From Flavobacterium sp. UBA6721 (lineage in GTDB: Bacteria; Bacteroidota; Bacteroidia; Flavobacteriales; Flavobacteriaceae): a stretch of 64,000 bases of DNA. Below are positions 1 to 9,009 of the stretch, piece after piece (position 1 is the stretch's first letter; each line of letters starts with the position of its first letter). The notes under the pieces were generated by a model. It was given only the letters and a program-made list of their open reading frames with translations. It searched no databases and was not told the origin of the DNA. The translations under genes and the position numbers were made by a program. The stretch covers positions 89,598 through 153,597 of the forward strand of contig DKIJ01000018.1 in NCBI GenBank assembly GCA_002454195.1, read 5' to 3'.

Positions 1-1398
1 TTAGTTTACATTGAAAAAAACAATGATATTACAGTTTCCTTATCAACTGATAAAAAACAATATCTTCCAAAAGAAAAAGTAAACCTCAACCTTTCGGCAA
101 AAGACAAACAAGAAAATCCTTTGATAGCTAACTTTTCAATAGCTGCAACGGACACTAATGGTATAAACGAAAATTTTGACAGCACATTGAATGTTTGTTC
201 TTATTTCCTCATGGCTTCGGATATTAAAGGAAAAGTACACAATCCAAATTATTATTTCAACAATTCAAATCCTGCAAGACTAAATCATTTAGATTTACTT
301 TTATTAACCCAAGGATGGCGAGATTTTGTTTGGAAAAAATTCCCAAACCTCAACGTAAATAAAAACTTTAAAGTAGAAAAAGGAATTTCTATTACTGGAA
401 AAGTGGAGAATTTATTTGGCACTACTGCCAAAGAAAATAATCAGGTTCAAATGATACTTTTAAATAACAAAGCTACCGCAATGCTAAATGGCACTACTGA
501 TGTGAATGGAAAATTTGAATTTAATAATATTGTTTTCAAAGGCACCGCTACCATGCTACTCAATACAAAAAATCAAAAAGGAAAAAACAGTGGCGAATTT
601 GTATTGGACTCCATTTACAATCCGCCCATGGCTGTCGATTTTAAAGCTTTTAAACCTCTGAATGAAGAAGAAAGCCAAATAACTCAGCTTAAAACCAACC
701 TTCGTAATAAAAACATTCTATTTAATATTCCTGAAGAAAATCAATTGAAAGATGTAATTATTACTGCAAAAAAGAAAAAAGATGACACCACTGAAAGTCG
801 CTACGGTTTTGCCGATTTCACTTATATTCTTGAAGAAAAAGGCCCTCGATCTTCTAATATTTTTATACTGCTGCAAATTGCCATTCCTAATCTAACAGCT
901 ACTGCTAATTCAGTTCGTTTTAACCGTTATAATGGCCCACCAATTATTTTAGTTGATGGAATAGAAACGGATATGAATCTTTTGTCTTCTATTTCTACCG
1001 ATGATATTGCTAAAATTGAAGCTATAAAAGGCCCTGGAGCTGCTGTTTTTGGTTCACAAGGTGCCAATGGAGCCTTAATTATCTATACCAAACTTGGAAA
1101 AGGAAGCACTACAAGTAAAAAAGTTTTTCACTCTATAGCCATGCCTATCGATGGATATCAAAATACCCGATTTTTCTACTCTCCAGATTACAGTCAACCA
1201 AAGCCATTAGAAAATAATAAAGCTGATATTCGAAACACCTTATATTGGAATCCTTACGTTCAGCCTGATGAAAAAGGAAACGCTACAATTTCGTATTATA
1301 ACAATGAAGTTGACACAACTGTAAATATCGATTTAGAAAGAATAACCAATAATGGCATCCCTATAGTAATTAAAAGCAGTTATCAAATTAAAAAATAA
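1..1398 (+). CDS. TonB plug-domain protein without barrel, C-terminal part
   Basis: The gene enters from the left edge: the frame is open from base 1, so the start and signal peptide are missing. Of the 465 visible residues, the first part looks like beta-sandwich segments of the MG2 kind found in large Bacteroidota envelope proteins. A carboxypeptidase-regulatory-like stretch follows, and then a TonB-receptor plug domain at about residues 305-375 (IILVDGIETD, then GPGAAVFGSQGANG). Only about 90 residues follow the plug, so there is no outer-membrane barrel. Such plug-without-barrel proteins are known in this phylum, but their function is unclear. It is probably exported to the periplasm or surface. 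The family call is good; the role is unknown. Confidence 0.75.
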   Translation, partial: LVYIEKNNDITVSLSTDKKQYLPKEKVNLNLSAKDKQENPLIANFSIAATDTNGINENFDSTLNVCSYFLMASDIKGKVHNPNYYFNNSNPARLNHLDLLLLTQGWRDFVWKKFPNLNVNKNFKVEKGISITGKVENLFGTTAKENNQVQMILLNNKATAMLNGTTDVNGKFEFNNIVFKGTATMLLNTKNQKGKNSGEFVLDSIYNPPMAVDFKAFKPLNEEESQITQLKTNLRNKNILFNIPEENQLKDVIITAKKKKDDTTESRYGFADFTYILEEKGPRSSNIFILLQIAIPNLTATANSVRFNRYNGPPIILVDGIETDMNLLSSISTDDIAKIEAIKGPGAAVFGSQGANGALIIYTKLGKGSTTSKKVFHSIAMPIDGYQNTRFFYSPDYSQPKPLENNKADIRNTLYWNPYVQPDEKGNATISYYNNEVDTTVNIDLERITNNGIPIVIKSSYQIKK

Positions 1399-1474
1399 AA
1401 TCACAATTTCTTCTTAACAATTAAACTTTAAACAGCATCAGCAGTCTTATTTCAAAAATACAAACCTATTGACT

Positions 1475-1972
1475 ATGAAAAATTTAATCACTGCAGCATT
1501 GATCGTTATGATAAGCGTATCTTCTTATGCACAAGAAGAACAACAAAGACCAACGAGACACGATGGTAATCCGATGGAAAAATTCACGCCGGAACAGCGT
1601 AATCAACTAATGTTGAAAAAAATGACATTAGATCTTGATTTGAATGATTCCCAACAAAAAGAAATGGGAAAAATTATTGCAGAACAAAGTGCAAAAAGAG
1701 AGGCTCATTTGAAGGACAGAAAAGCTAAGACCGAAAAACCAACTTCGGACGAAATTTTCCAAATGAAAAGCAAAATGCTCGATGAACAAATTGCTATGAA
1801 TGCAAAAATGCAAAAAGTCCTTTCGCCAGATCAATTCAAAAAATGGGGAGAAATGAAAAAACACCACCGTGAAGATTTCAGAAAAAAACACCGCCCTGAA
1901 ATGAGACAACACGACCGTTATACCATGAAAAAAGGAATGAAGCATAAAGATAGTACTACGATAAAAAAGTAA
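1475..1972 (+). CDS. Spy/CpxP-like periplasmic protein (DUF4890-like)
   Basis: A signal peptide (MKNLITAALIVMISVSSYAQ) is followed by a Lys/Glu/Met-rich helical protein with two TPEQR/SPDQF-type motifs (FTPEQRNQL near the start, LSPDQFKKW near residue 110). This is the layout of Spy/CpxP-like periplasmic proteins that bind unfolded clients or sense envelope stress. The tail is rich in His and Lys (about residues 125-165). The ATG at 1475 is preferred over an upstream TTG because the signal peptide begins there. A strong terminator follows. A paralogue lies at 33356. The precise role is not known. Confidence 0.75.
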   Translation: MKNLITAALIVMISVSSYAQEEQQRPTRHDGNPMEKFTPEQRNQLMLKKMTLDLDLNDSQQKEMGKIIAEQSAKREAHLKDRKAKTEKPTSDEIFQMKSKMLDEQIAMNAKMQKVLSPDQFKKWGEMKKHHREDFRKKHRPEMRQHDRYTMKKGMKHKDSTTIKK

Positions 1973-1987
1973 CTGTGTTCAAAATAC

Positions 1988-2029
1988 AAAAAAGGGATTA
2001 ACTTTTATAATTGAGTTAATCCCTTTTTT
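1988..2029. terminator. bidirectional intrinsic terminator
   Basis: A perfect 15-bp inverted repeat (1988-2002 and 2015-2029, left arm AAAAAAGGGATTAAC) with a 12-base loop separates the convergent Spy-like gene and nitrate reductase cluster. It has A and T runs on both sides, so it can act in both directions. Confidence 0.85.
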
Positions 2030-2047
2030 GTTGATATATGATTCTGT

Positions 2048-2302
2048 TTATTTTTTAGCATGACCGTTATTTCCTGTTGGCAAATAATACAACCAGCTAA
2101 AACCTATCAAAAACAAAATTAAAGAGGCCACAAATGCAGGAATAAGAATCTCTTTATTGTTATCCAAAGCATTATTCAATGAAGCATACAACAACCAAAT
2201 TTGGATACTCACATTCAGTATTAATATAAAAATTAACGACGAAAGAATGGCGTTTAATTTATTAGGATTGGATTGATTCTGACTTCTTCTAAAATTACTC
2301 AT
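2048..2302 (-). CDS. small two-helix membrane protein of the nitrate reductase cluster
   Basis: This 84-residue protein has a polar start, two hydrophobic helices (about residues 20-40 and 53-72) and a short polar tail. It is the last gene of the five-gene minus-strand cluster, 34 bases after the Rieske gene and just before the terminator. It may belong to the DUF6755 group of short flavobacterial membrane proteins, but that is from memory and uncertain. Its position suggests an accessory or anchoring subunit of the oxidoreductase complex (inference). No cofactor-binding residues are seen. Confidence 0.6.
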   Translation of the reverse strand: MSNFRRSQNQSNPNKLNAILSSLIFILILNVSIQIWLLYASLNNALDNNKEILIPAFVASLILFLIGFSWLYYLPTGNNGHAKK

Positions 2303-2336
2303 AGCGATTTATTTTAATAATTTATCCTAGTTTTGC

Positions 2337-2843
2337 TTACTGCATTGCTGTTGCTGCTTTAACATATATATCATTTCCTTTGAAAAATACATCTAAACTT
2401 GGCAAAGCTCTAGGCGGAGGCCCTGCAATAACATCACCTGTATTAGCATCAAACGACCCCTCGTGACATGGACAATGAATAATTCCGGTTCCTGGCTTGT
2501 AAAAAACAGAACAAGAAAGGTGGGTACATTTCTGTTCGTATGCTTTAAACTCGCCAGTTTCCAGATGAATCAATATATAAGGAATTGTGCTTCCATCGAT
2601 TACAAAAGCACGTGTTCCTCCTAGCGGAACTTCCTCTTTTTTGCATACAAAATGTTCTCCTTCTACTTCTTCTTTTGGATACATATAAGCTTTAGCGGCA
2701 ACTAATCCACTACCTACCATCAATCCCCCGGATACTAAAGTTAGGAACTTAGCAAAGTCACGACGACTTACATTAGTAGCTTGTTGTTTTTCAATTGGAA
2801 AATCCTTTTTCCAATTTTTATTTAAATTATCTTCTTTTGACAT
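2337..2843 (-). CDS. Rieske [2Fe-2S] protein with twin-arginine-like N terminus
   Basis: Residues 106-108 (Cys-Thr-His) and 124-127 (Cys-Pro-Cys-His) are the two ligand boxes of a Rieske cluster. The GPPPRALP motif typical of Rieske domains follows at about 141-148. The N terminus carries SRRDFAKFL followed by a hydrophobic stretch (about residues 27-50), a twin-arginine-like signal anchor, so the cluster domain should face the periplasm. Rieske proteins pass electrons from quinol to a cytochrome. Here the gene sits behind the molybdoenzyme and ferredoxin genes, so it probably serves the same complex. Its exact electron partner is not evident. Confidence 0.85.
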   Translation of the reverse strand: MSKEDNLNKNWKKDFPIEKQQATNVSRRDFAKFLTLVSGGLMVGSGLVAAKAYMYPKEEVEGEHFVCKKEEVPLGGTRAFVIDGSTIPYILIHLETGEFKAYEQKCTHLSCSVFYKPGTGIIHCPCHEGSFDANTGDVIAGPPPRALPSLDVFFKGNDIYVKAATAMQ

Positions 2844-2929
2844 TTTTTTATGTTCTAAAAAGTTTATGTTTCCAATTTCAAGTTTTAGCTTTCAAGTTGA
2901 GATACTTCTAACTTCCCACTTCTAACTTC

Positions 2930-3499
2930 TTAATATATTATCAGTTCTGTACTTCCTTTAGGCATCATGATATTAACCTTAGTATTCACCACTTCTTTTC
3001 CAAATATGAAACTATTTACCGGAGTACTATTCGGACGCATTTCCTGGATTTCATCTTTAGTACCGTAGAACAAAGCCCCACTTGGACAAACTGTAGCACA
3101 CATTGGTTTTTTGCCCACACTGGTTCGATCGTAACACATGGTACATTTCATCATCAAATCGTAATTTTCTTCTTTCTTTGGCACACCAAAAGGACAAGCC
3201 ATCACACAGTTAGAGCATCCAATACATCTTTCGGTATTAGCGGTGTGAACAATTCCGAATTCGTCTTTTGAAATTGCATCGGCCGGACAGACATTAGCAC
3301 AAACAGGATCATCACAGTGCATACACACCTGAACGGTTGTTTGTACAGTAGCAGCACGATCCACATAATTAACATGTATCATCGAATCCTGACCGTTAGT
3401 CTCGCATTCGGCACAAGCCAATTCGCAAGCCTTACAACCAATGCAACGTTGCATATCTACAAAAAACTCTTCATTTTTATTAAAACTAGTATAGTTCAT
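2930..3499 (-). CDS. 4Fe-4S ferredoxin subunit (four-cluster, NrfC/NarH-like)
   Basis: A cytoplasmic 189-residue protein with four cysteine groups: [35 protein letters not shown] and CTMC...CATVC. This is the pattern of four-cluster electron-transfer subunits of molybdoenzymes (DmsB, NrfC, NarH families). There is no signal peptide. It is encoded 21 bases after the molybdopterin subunit and is expected to carry electrons between the membrane cytochrome or Rieske protein and the molybdenum site. The last 30 residues have no cluster motif. Confidence 0.88.
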   Translation of the reverse strand: MNYTSFNKNEEFFVDMQRCIGCKACELACAECETNGQDSMIHVNYVDRAATVQTTVQVCMHCDDPVCANVCPADAISKDEFGIVHTANTERCIGCSNCVMACPFGVPKKEENYDLMMKCTMCYDRTSVGKKPMCATVCPSGALFYGTKDEIQEMRPNSTPVNSFIFGKEVVNTKVNIMMPKGSTELIIY

Positions 3500-3520
3500 T
3501 TTATATCAATTCTTTATAGA

Positions 3521-5737
3521 TTAAATACTCGCGTAAGCCGTCGATTCGTTTGAAGGCGGAGCTATTTCTTTAAGTGGTTCCAAATGACAGGCGCAAACTT
3601 TAAATTCAGGTATTTTAGAAATTGGATCTAATGTTCCCGGTGTCAATTGGTTTGCTGATTTTTTCCCGGACCAGTGGTACGGAATAAAAACAGTATCTTC
3701 CCGAATGGTTTCTACAATATTTGCCGGAAAAATTCCTTCTCCTCTTCTTGTTGAAACACGAATTAATTCTCTTTGTTTAATATTGTATTGCTTCGCCAAA
3801 TTAGGATGAATTTCCAACAAAGGCTCAGGGAATTGATCTACTAATTTCCCGATTCTACGGGTTTGCGTTCCACTTAAATATTGTGATACCACACGTCCGG
3901 TAGTTAAAATCACCGGATAATCTACGCAGGTTACTTCACCCGGAAGTTTATAAGGTGCCGGATTAAAATGGGCTTTCCCATCAGGAGTTTTAAACTTTCT
4001 GTCTTCCCACAAACGCGGAGTTCCGGGATGGTCTTCTGTTGGACACGGCCAAAAAACACCCATATTATCTTCTACTTTTTTATAAGTAATTCCATAATAA
4101 TCGGCTGTTCCTCCTTTTGAAGCAACACGCAATTCATTAAAAATGGCTTCACTGTTTTCATAGGTAAATTTATCTTTCACCCCCAAACGTTTGGCTATTT
4201 CCAAGATAATCGAAGTATCTGTTCTGGCATCTCCCGGAGGAGTAACCGCCTGACGAATACGAATTACTCTACCTTCGGCAGAAGTAGTCGTTCCTTCTTC
4301 TTCTTCCTGCAAAGAACCTGCTAAAACAATATCGGCATGACGCGCTGTTTCGTTTAAGAAAAAGTCAATACAAACATAATATTCTAACTTTTCCAAAGCT
4401 TCTCTAACATAATTACTGTTAGGTAAAGAAACTAGCGGATTGAAACAAATAGACAATAAACCTTTGATTTCCCCTCTGTGAATAGCTTCGATAATTTCGT
4501 AAGCCGATAAACCTTTACCCGGTAAATCTTTCTCATTAATTCCCCAAACTTCCGAAATATATTTACGGTGTTCCGGATTTTCTATATCCCTGTTTCCTGG
4601 CAATTGATCACATTTGTGACCGTGTTCTCTACCTCCTTGTCCATTTCCTTGTCCGGTAATAGTTGCATAGCCACAATAAGGTTTACCAATTCTTCCCGTT
4701 GCCAAGACTAAATTGATACATCCCAAAACATTATCTACACCTTTAGAATGGTGCTCGATTCCGCGGGCATGAAGCAAGAAACTGGTATTGGCTTTTCCCC
4801 ATAACTCAGCTGCCTGTTGTATTTTTTCTTTCTTAATTCCGGTAATTTCTTCAGCCCATTCCAGCGTATTGTCTTTTACAGCATCTAAAGTTTCCTGAAA
4901 TCCTGAAGTATGATTATCAATAAAATCATGGTCTAACATATCATGATCGGCCAAATACTTTAACATCGCACCATACAAAGCCGAATCGGTTCCCGGACGC
5001 ACATCTAAGTGAAGATCAGCTGTTCTGGCCAGCGGAATCATCCTTGGATCGATTACGATTAATTTTGCACCTCTGTCTCTGGCTTTCCAAATCCAATGCG
5101 TCAGCGTTGGAAATGTTTCGCTAATATTGGCTCCGGCTACAATAATCACCTCAGCATATTCTAAATCCGAATAGTTGTTAGAACCTCTGTCTAAACCAAA
5201 TGCTTTTTTATTTCCGGCTCCGGCACTTACCATGCACAAACGTCCGTTATAATCCAGGTTTTTGGTTTTTAAAGCGACTCTGGCAAATTTCCCAACTAAA
5301 TAACTTTTCTCATTGGTCAATGAAACTCCCGAAAGCATCGAAAAAGCATCATTCCCATAAGTTTCCTGAATACGTTTTATTTCAGAAACCGTTTTTTCCA
5401 TAGCCACATCCCAGGAAGTAGGTACAAATCCTTGTCCTTCTACCCTTTTCAACGGACTTAAAAGTCGGTCTGGATGATTATTTTGCAAATAACGTTGTAC
5501 TCCTTTTGGACAAAGACGGCCTTCATTAAAAGGAAATTCCATCCAGGGCTCAAACCCTACTACTTTATTTTCTTTTACAGATAGTTGAATTCCGCATTGC
5601 ATTCCGCAAAAACAACAATGTGTTTTTACCAATTCATCTGGTTCATCTCTTCCCTCATAGCCTTCCTTTGGACTATAATTTTTATGTGGTCCAAATTGTG
5701 CAACAATATGCTCTTCTGAAACAGGTAATTTTGCCAT
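3521..5737 (-). CDS. molybdopterin oxidoreductase, probable nitrate reductase catalytic subunit
   Basis: This 738-residue protein of the NapA/NasC/NarB (DMSO reductase) superfamily binds one [4Fe-4S] cluster through C41, C44, C48 and C76. It has the motif GRLCMVSAG, in which Cys168 is the expected molybdenum ligand, as in NapA and Nas enzymes and unlike the Asp of NarG. The C terminus holds the dinucleotide-binding domain (about 610-730). It has no twin-arginine signal, so it should act in the cytoplasm. The neighbours (NarI-like cytochrome b, ferredoxin, Rieske, NarK transporters) point to quinol-linked nitrate reduction. Nitrate as substrate is inferred from context; another oxyanion or formate cannot be excluded from sequence. 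Confidence 0.8.
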   Translation of the reverse strand: MAKLPVSEEHIVAQFGPHKNYSPKEGYEGRDEPDELVKTHCCFCGMQCGIQLSVKENKVVGFEPWMEFPFNEGRLCPKGVQRYLQNNHPDRLLSPLKRVEGQGFVPTSWDVAMEKTVSEIKRIQETYGNDAFSMLSGVSLTNEKSYLVGKFARVALKTKNLDYNGRLCMVSAGAGNKKAFGLDRGSNNYSDLEYAEVIIVAGANISETFPTLTHWIWKARDRGAKLIVIDPRMIPLARTADLHLDVRPGTDSALYGAMLKYLADHDMLDHDFIDNHTSGFQETLDAVKDNTLEWAEEITGIKKEKIQQAAELWGKANTSFLLHARGIEHHSKGVDNVLGCINLVLATGRIGKPYCGYATITGQGNGQGGREHGHKCDQLPGNRDIENPEHRKYISEVWGINEKDLPGKGLSAYEIIEAIHRGEIKGLLSICFNPLVSLPNSNYVREALEKLEYYVCIDFFLNETARHADIVLAGSLQEEEEGTTTSAEGRVIRIRQAVTPPGDARTDTSIILEIAKRLGVKDKFTYENSEAIFNELRVASKGGTADYYGITYKKVEDNMGVFWPCPTEDHPGTPRLWEDRKFKTPDGKAHFNPAPYKLPGEVTCVDYPVILTTGRVVSQYLSGTQTRRIGKLVDQFPEPLLEIHPNLAKQYNIKQRELIRVSTRRGEGIFPANIVETIREDTVFIPYHWSGKKSANQLTPGTLDPISKIPEFKVCACHLEPLKEIAPPSNESTAYASI

Positions 5738-5760
5738 GTTTATATACTTTTATCTTTAAA

Positions 5761-6810
5761 TTATCCAAATAAATTTCCACCAGTCTGTCTTGCTCTCAGG
5801 TGTGCTTTCGCCAATCGGGCTCTTTTCCCTTCAGGACTTAAATCAAGGTGCGAACCACCATCTTCCATCGAAAAGTCGAAACCTAATTGTTTAGTCACTA
5901 TTTTCAAATCGTCAATATGCAATTTGGTAGCAAATTCTTCTCCGGTATGTGGACAAACCGCCATTCCTTTTCTTCTTCCTTCCTTATTATATATGTGTGC
6001 ACCAATTTGAGCCGGACGCTGAATGATATGGAAAAATTTACCAAACGGAATCCAAATCAAAAACATAATTACCGTAACAGCATGAAGAACAGCCAAAAAG
6101 TCGAATGCAAAACCTTTCATGAATTGGTACGAATAAGTCAATCCCAATCCTGTAACCGAAATAGCTATCAATAAAATGAGCGGCAACAAATCGCCTTCAA
6201 AAGACTGAGTTGCAATCAATCCCGGATTAGTCAATCGTCTTCTTAAATAATACAATGAACCAAAAATCACTAAATAAGAAGACCAGTTCAACGCATGAAA
6301 TGTCAGGAATGCCATGATAGAATCCAATTCAAAATCCATTACCTTGAAACCAAAGAAATGTGCTTCGTAAACCGAAATAGAATTAGGAGCCATCGTAAAG
6401 TGAATCCAACCAAATGTAAGCGGAATGGTGATTAAAAAAGCCGATGTACAACCTACAGCAATCATAAAATGCGCTACCCAACGGTATTTTCCCCTTGGAT
6501 ATATAAATTTTTGAAAAGCTATATTTTCGATAGATTCTTTAGAAGCAAACCAAAAATGTGAAAACACCTTTCCTGTAAACAGGAAACAAATTCCTCTTTT
6601 GAAATAAATCCACGTAGGTGGTCTTTGCAACCACACCGTATAACGATAAACAATCCCAAAGAAAGCGAATACAGTCCCAAACAAGTAGGTAATTAAAGCT
6701 GCATCAAAATTTTGCAATTCTCTTGAACCATAAAACACTAACACAATCATAAATACTGAAAGTAGTGTGGCAATGAGCAATGCTTTTACATTATATGTTC
6801 TGTTTTTCAT
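5761..6810 (-). CDS. NarI-like cytochrome b membrane subunit
   Basis: This 349-residue protein has about six membrane helices in its first 285 residues and a soluble tail. The stretch with LHAVTVIMFLIWIPFGKFFH followed by IIQRP resembles the haem-binding end of NarI, where a helix His and a second His before the VP/RP turn bind haem. Further helix histidines occur in WVAHFMIAVG and TFHALNWSS. It is first in the minus-strand cluster, 23 bases before the molybdoenzyme gene. The expected role is quinol oxidation and electron delivery to the ferredoxin and catalytic subunits. The C-terminal 65 residues (CPHTGEEF and following) are cytoplasmic and unassigned. Confidence 0.7.
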   Translation of the reverse strand: MKNRTYNVKALLIATLLSVFMIVLVFYGSRELQNFDAALITYLFGTVFAFFGIVYRYTVWLQRPPTWIYFKRGICFLFTGKVFSHFWFASKESIENIAFQKFIYPRGKYRWVAHFMIAVGCTSAFLITIPLTFGWIHFTMAPNSISVYEAHFFGFKVMDFELDSIMAFLTFHALNWSSYLVIFGSLYYLRRRLTNPGLIATQSFEGDLLPLILLIAISVTGLGLTYSYQFMKGFAFDFLAVLHAVTVIMFLIWIPFGKFFHIIQRPAQIGAHIYNKEGRRKGMAVCPHTGEEFATKLHIDDLKIVTKQLGFDFSMEDGGSHLDLSPEGKRARLAKAHLRARQTGGNLFG

Positions 6811-6840
6811 TTTAATTTTAGTATTACACGCTTACAATTA

Positions 6841-6867
6841 CAAATCTATTTTTATCCAAAAATCCAA
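6841..6867 (-). promoter_or_regulatory. possible promoter of the nitrate reductase cluster
   Basis: On the minus strand TAGATTTG (6848-6841) matches the flavobacterial -7 element TANNTTTG, with a TTG 16 bases upstream (6867-6865). No TGA-N6-TCA palindrome lies at the distance seen for narK, nirK and norC, so this unit may be regulated differently. Confidence 0.4.
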
Positions 6868-7096
6868 AGGTTTTTCTTCGGGAGTAAAATTAAACAAAAG
6901 AAAAACTAAGTAAAACTACTTAAGGGTTTTTCTAAAGTACAAAAACACTTAAATATGTTATAATTCATGTACAAATCAATAATTTCAATCGAATGTCATC
7001 AAACTATTAATTTTCGATATAAAATTGTAAAAAACGTACTGCTTTATTGAATATCAACTGAGTTCCAATTATTTTTCAAATTAAGTATTCCTTCAG

Positions 7097-7304
7097 GGCA
7101 AACGCACGAGTTTTATTTTTGCCACGAATTACACTAATTAGCACAAATAGTATTGATTCTAAAATAAATTACACAAATTTTTATCTGCCTTTGGTAGATT
7201 TGTGGAATATTATAACATCCAAATTAGTGTTATTTCGTGTAACCTGCCTGTCGGCAGACAGGTTCGTGGCTACTTTTTTTATTTCTGGAACTGGTGCGTT
7301 TGCC
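7097..7304. repeat. MITE-like intergenic element with terminal inverted repeats
   Basis: In the 510-base gap between the cytochrome b and narK genes, GGCAAACGCAC (7097-7107) is repeated inverted at 7294-7304. Inside, GCCACGAATTACACTAATT near the left end is mirrored by AATTAGTGTTATTTCGTG and TTCGTGGC towards the right. A near-palindrome ACCTGCC...CAGGT lies at 7241-7262. No open reading frame makes sense. It is best explained as a small palindromic mobile or decayed element. Confidence 0.6.
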
Positions 7305-7320
7305 ATGAGTATTTCTTCAT

Positions 7321-8982
7321 TTAACTTGGTCTCTCACATCCTTTTCGATTGTAAAACCACCAGTTAATAACAGTAGCTAATATTGTAAAAACAATAAGCC
7401 CCATGAAGAATTGTATCACAGTTCCATTGGCAGAAATGTTATTCCCTATTAATTTTGAAAAAATAAAAGGACCAAAAGCGGCAATGGCTGCTGTCCAACC
7501 AATAACACCTGCTGCCTGTCTCTGATTTTCTGAAAAGATAATTGGAAACTGTCTAAAAGTTCCGGCATTTCCAATACCAGTAAAGAAAAACATCGCTAAA
7601 ATTACTCCAACAAATAACGGAAACTGATCCATACTGGTAGGAGATACTAATCCCTGAGTGATTAAAATAACAGCTCCTGCTAAAATTCCAATACCTGTAA
7701 TAGTTGTCAAGATGGCTCCTCCTACTTTATCAGCAATAAATCCAAAAGCTATTCTGCTGGCAGAACCAATAAGCGGACCATAAAAAGCATACACTAACGG
7801 ATCCGGAGCGTTTGGAAAATCACCATATAAAAATTTTATCATCAAAGGAAAAGCTGCTGACAAACCGGCAAAAGTTCCAAAAGTCATTAGATAAGTAATT
7901 GTACAATACCAGGTATGTTTGTTTTTAAAAATATCCATCTGCTCTTTTACTGAAGCCTGCATTGGGATACTTTTTAAAAAGAACCAACTCATACATGCCA
8001 AAACTAAGAGAAAACCAATATACCAAAATGCAGCAGATTGAATATAGATACTGCTTTTATTTACCGCCTCATTTTTGGGGCTTATTTTGTTTAATATTTT
8101 TTCAGCTAACTTAGGATTTGCATTAGCTATGGCTTTCGATTTTACTTCCAAAGGCAAAGCTGCAAAAACTACTGTATTATCTGCTGATTTTACGGCAGTT
8201 GTTACTGAATCTAAAAGCGGTTTCTTTACAGTAGCCAAAATTTTATTTTGCGTTTTAACGTCCAAAGCGGCAAAAACTTCTTTTTGCTTTTCAATTGTTG
8301 AGTCTGTTAAAACATTTTGTGTTTCTTTGGCATCGATACTTGTAAATACCGAAGTGGTCCCGTAAATACTAACACTCAAAATAATCGGAGTAATAAACTG
8401 AGCTAAAGAAACCCCAAAATTCCCAATACCCGCTTGGATTCCCAACGCTGTTCCTTTTAATCTTTTTGGAAAAAACAAACTTGTACTAGGCATAAAAGAT
8501 GAAAAATCTCCGCCACCAAAACCAGTGGTAATAGCCAAAAGAACAAATACCCAAAATGGAGTAGAGGTATCCATCACTGCAAACCCGATTCCAATTGCTG
8601 GAATTAATTTGAGTAAAGTTGCCACAGTCACTACATGCCTTGTTCCGAAAATAGGCAGAATAAAGGTGTGTATAATTCGTAAAAAACCCGCAGCTAATCC
8701 CGGAATAGCCACCAACCAAAAAAGCTGATCTTTAGAAAATGAAAAACCAAGTCCAGGAAGTTTCACCGCAATGACACTCATCATAAACCAGGAAGCAAAT
8801 GATAAGATTAATGAAAGAGTGGTTACTGTTAATGTTTTCCAGGCAATTTTACTACCTGTTGCCGCCCAGAATGCTTCATCCTCAGGCTCCCACTTGGTCA
8901 ACCACGTATTACTTTTATTGGTTTGCTTTTCGTTAGATACATTTTCAGGCTCTGATCCTATTTTTTTTAAGTATGTATCCAT
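7321..8982 (-). CDS. narK: NarK-type nitrate/nitrite transporter with periplasmic insertion (second of pair)
   Basis: A major facilitator superfamily protein with the nitrate signature GIQAGIGNFGVSLAQ (about 181-195), like GxxGGLGNMGVS in NarK, and the second signature TGIGNAGTFRQFP near residue 480. At 553 residues it is long for the family. About 100 residues (209-310) between helices 5 and 6 form a helical, Lys/Ala-rich, probably periplasmic insertion. The first 40 residues are also an extra cytoplasmic tail. It is encoded 27 bases behind the other narK gene and would bring nitrate to the cytoplasmic reductase or exchange it for nitrite. The direction of transport is not readable. Confidence 0.85.
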   Translation of the reverse strand: MDTYLKKIGSEPENVSNEKQTNKSNTWLTKWEPEDEAFWAATGSKIAWKTLTVTTLSLILSFASWFMMSVIAVKLPGLGFSFSKDQLFWLVAIPGLAAGFLRIIHTFILPIFGTRHVVTVATLLKLIPAIGIGFAVMDTSTPFWVFVLLAITTGFGGGDFSSFMPSTSLFFPKRLKGTALGIQAGIGNFGVSLAQFITPIILSVSIYGTTSVFTSIDAKETQNVLTDSTIEKQKEVFAALDVKTQNKILATVKKPLLDSVTTAVKSADNTVVFAALPLEVKSKAIANANPKLAEKILNKISPKNEAVNKSSIYIQSAAFWYIGFLLVLACMSWFFLKSIPMQASVKEQMDIFKNKHTWYCTITYLMTFGTFAGLSAAFPLMIKFLYGDFPNAPDPLVYAFYGPLIGSASRIAFGFIADKVGGAILTTITGIGILAGAVILITQGLVSPTSMDQFPLFVGVILAMFFFTGIGNAGTFRQFPIIFSENQRQAAGVIGWTAAIAAFGPFIFSKLIGNNISANGTVIQFFMGLIVFTILATVINWWFYNRKGCERPS

Positions 8983-9009
8983 AATATTATTTTTTAAAAT
9001 TATTCTATT

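Noticed and set aside
1628..1945. 105-codon minus-strand ORF
   Set aside because: Antisense shadow of the Spy-like gene.
6811..6900. FNR-type site upstream of the nitrate reductase cluster
   Set aside because: No TGA-N6-TCA palindrome lies at the required spacing from the best -7 element.
7119..7367. 82-codon plus-strand ORF in the narK spacer
   Set aside because: It lies in the palindromic element and runs into the end of narK in antisense; no protein-like pattern.
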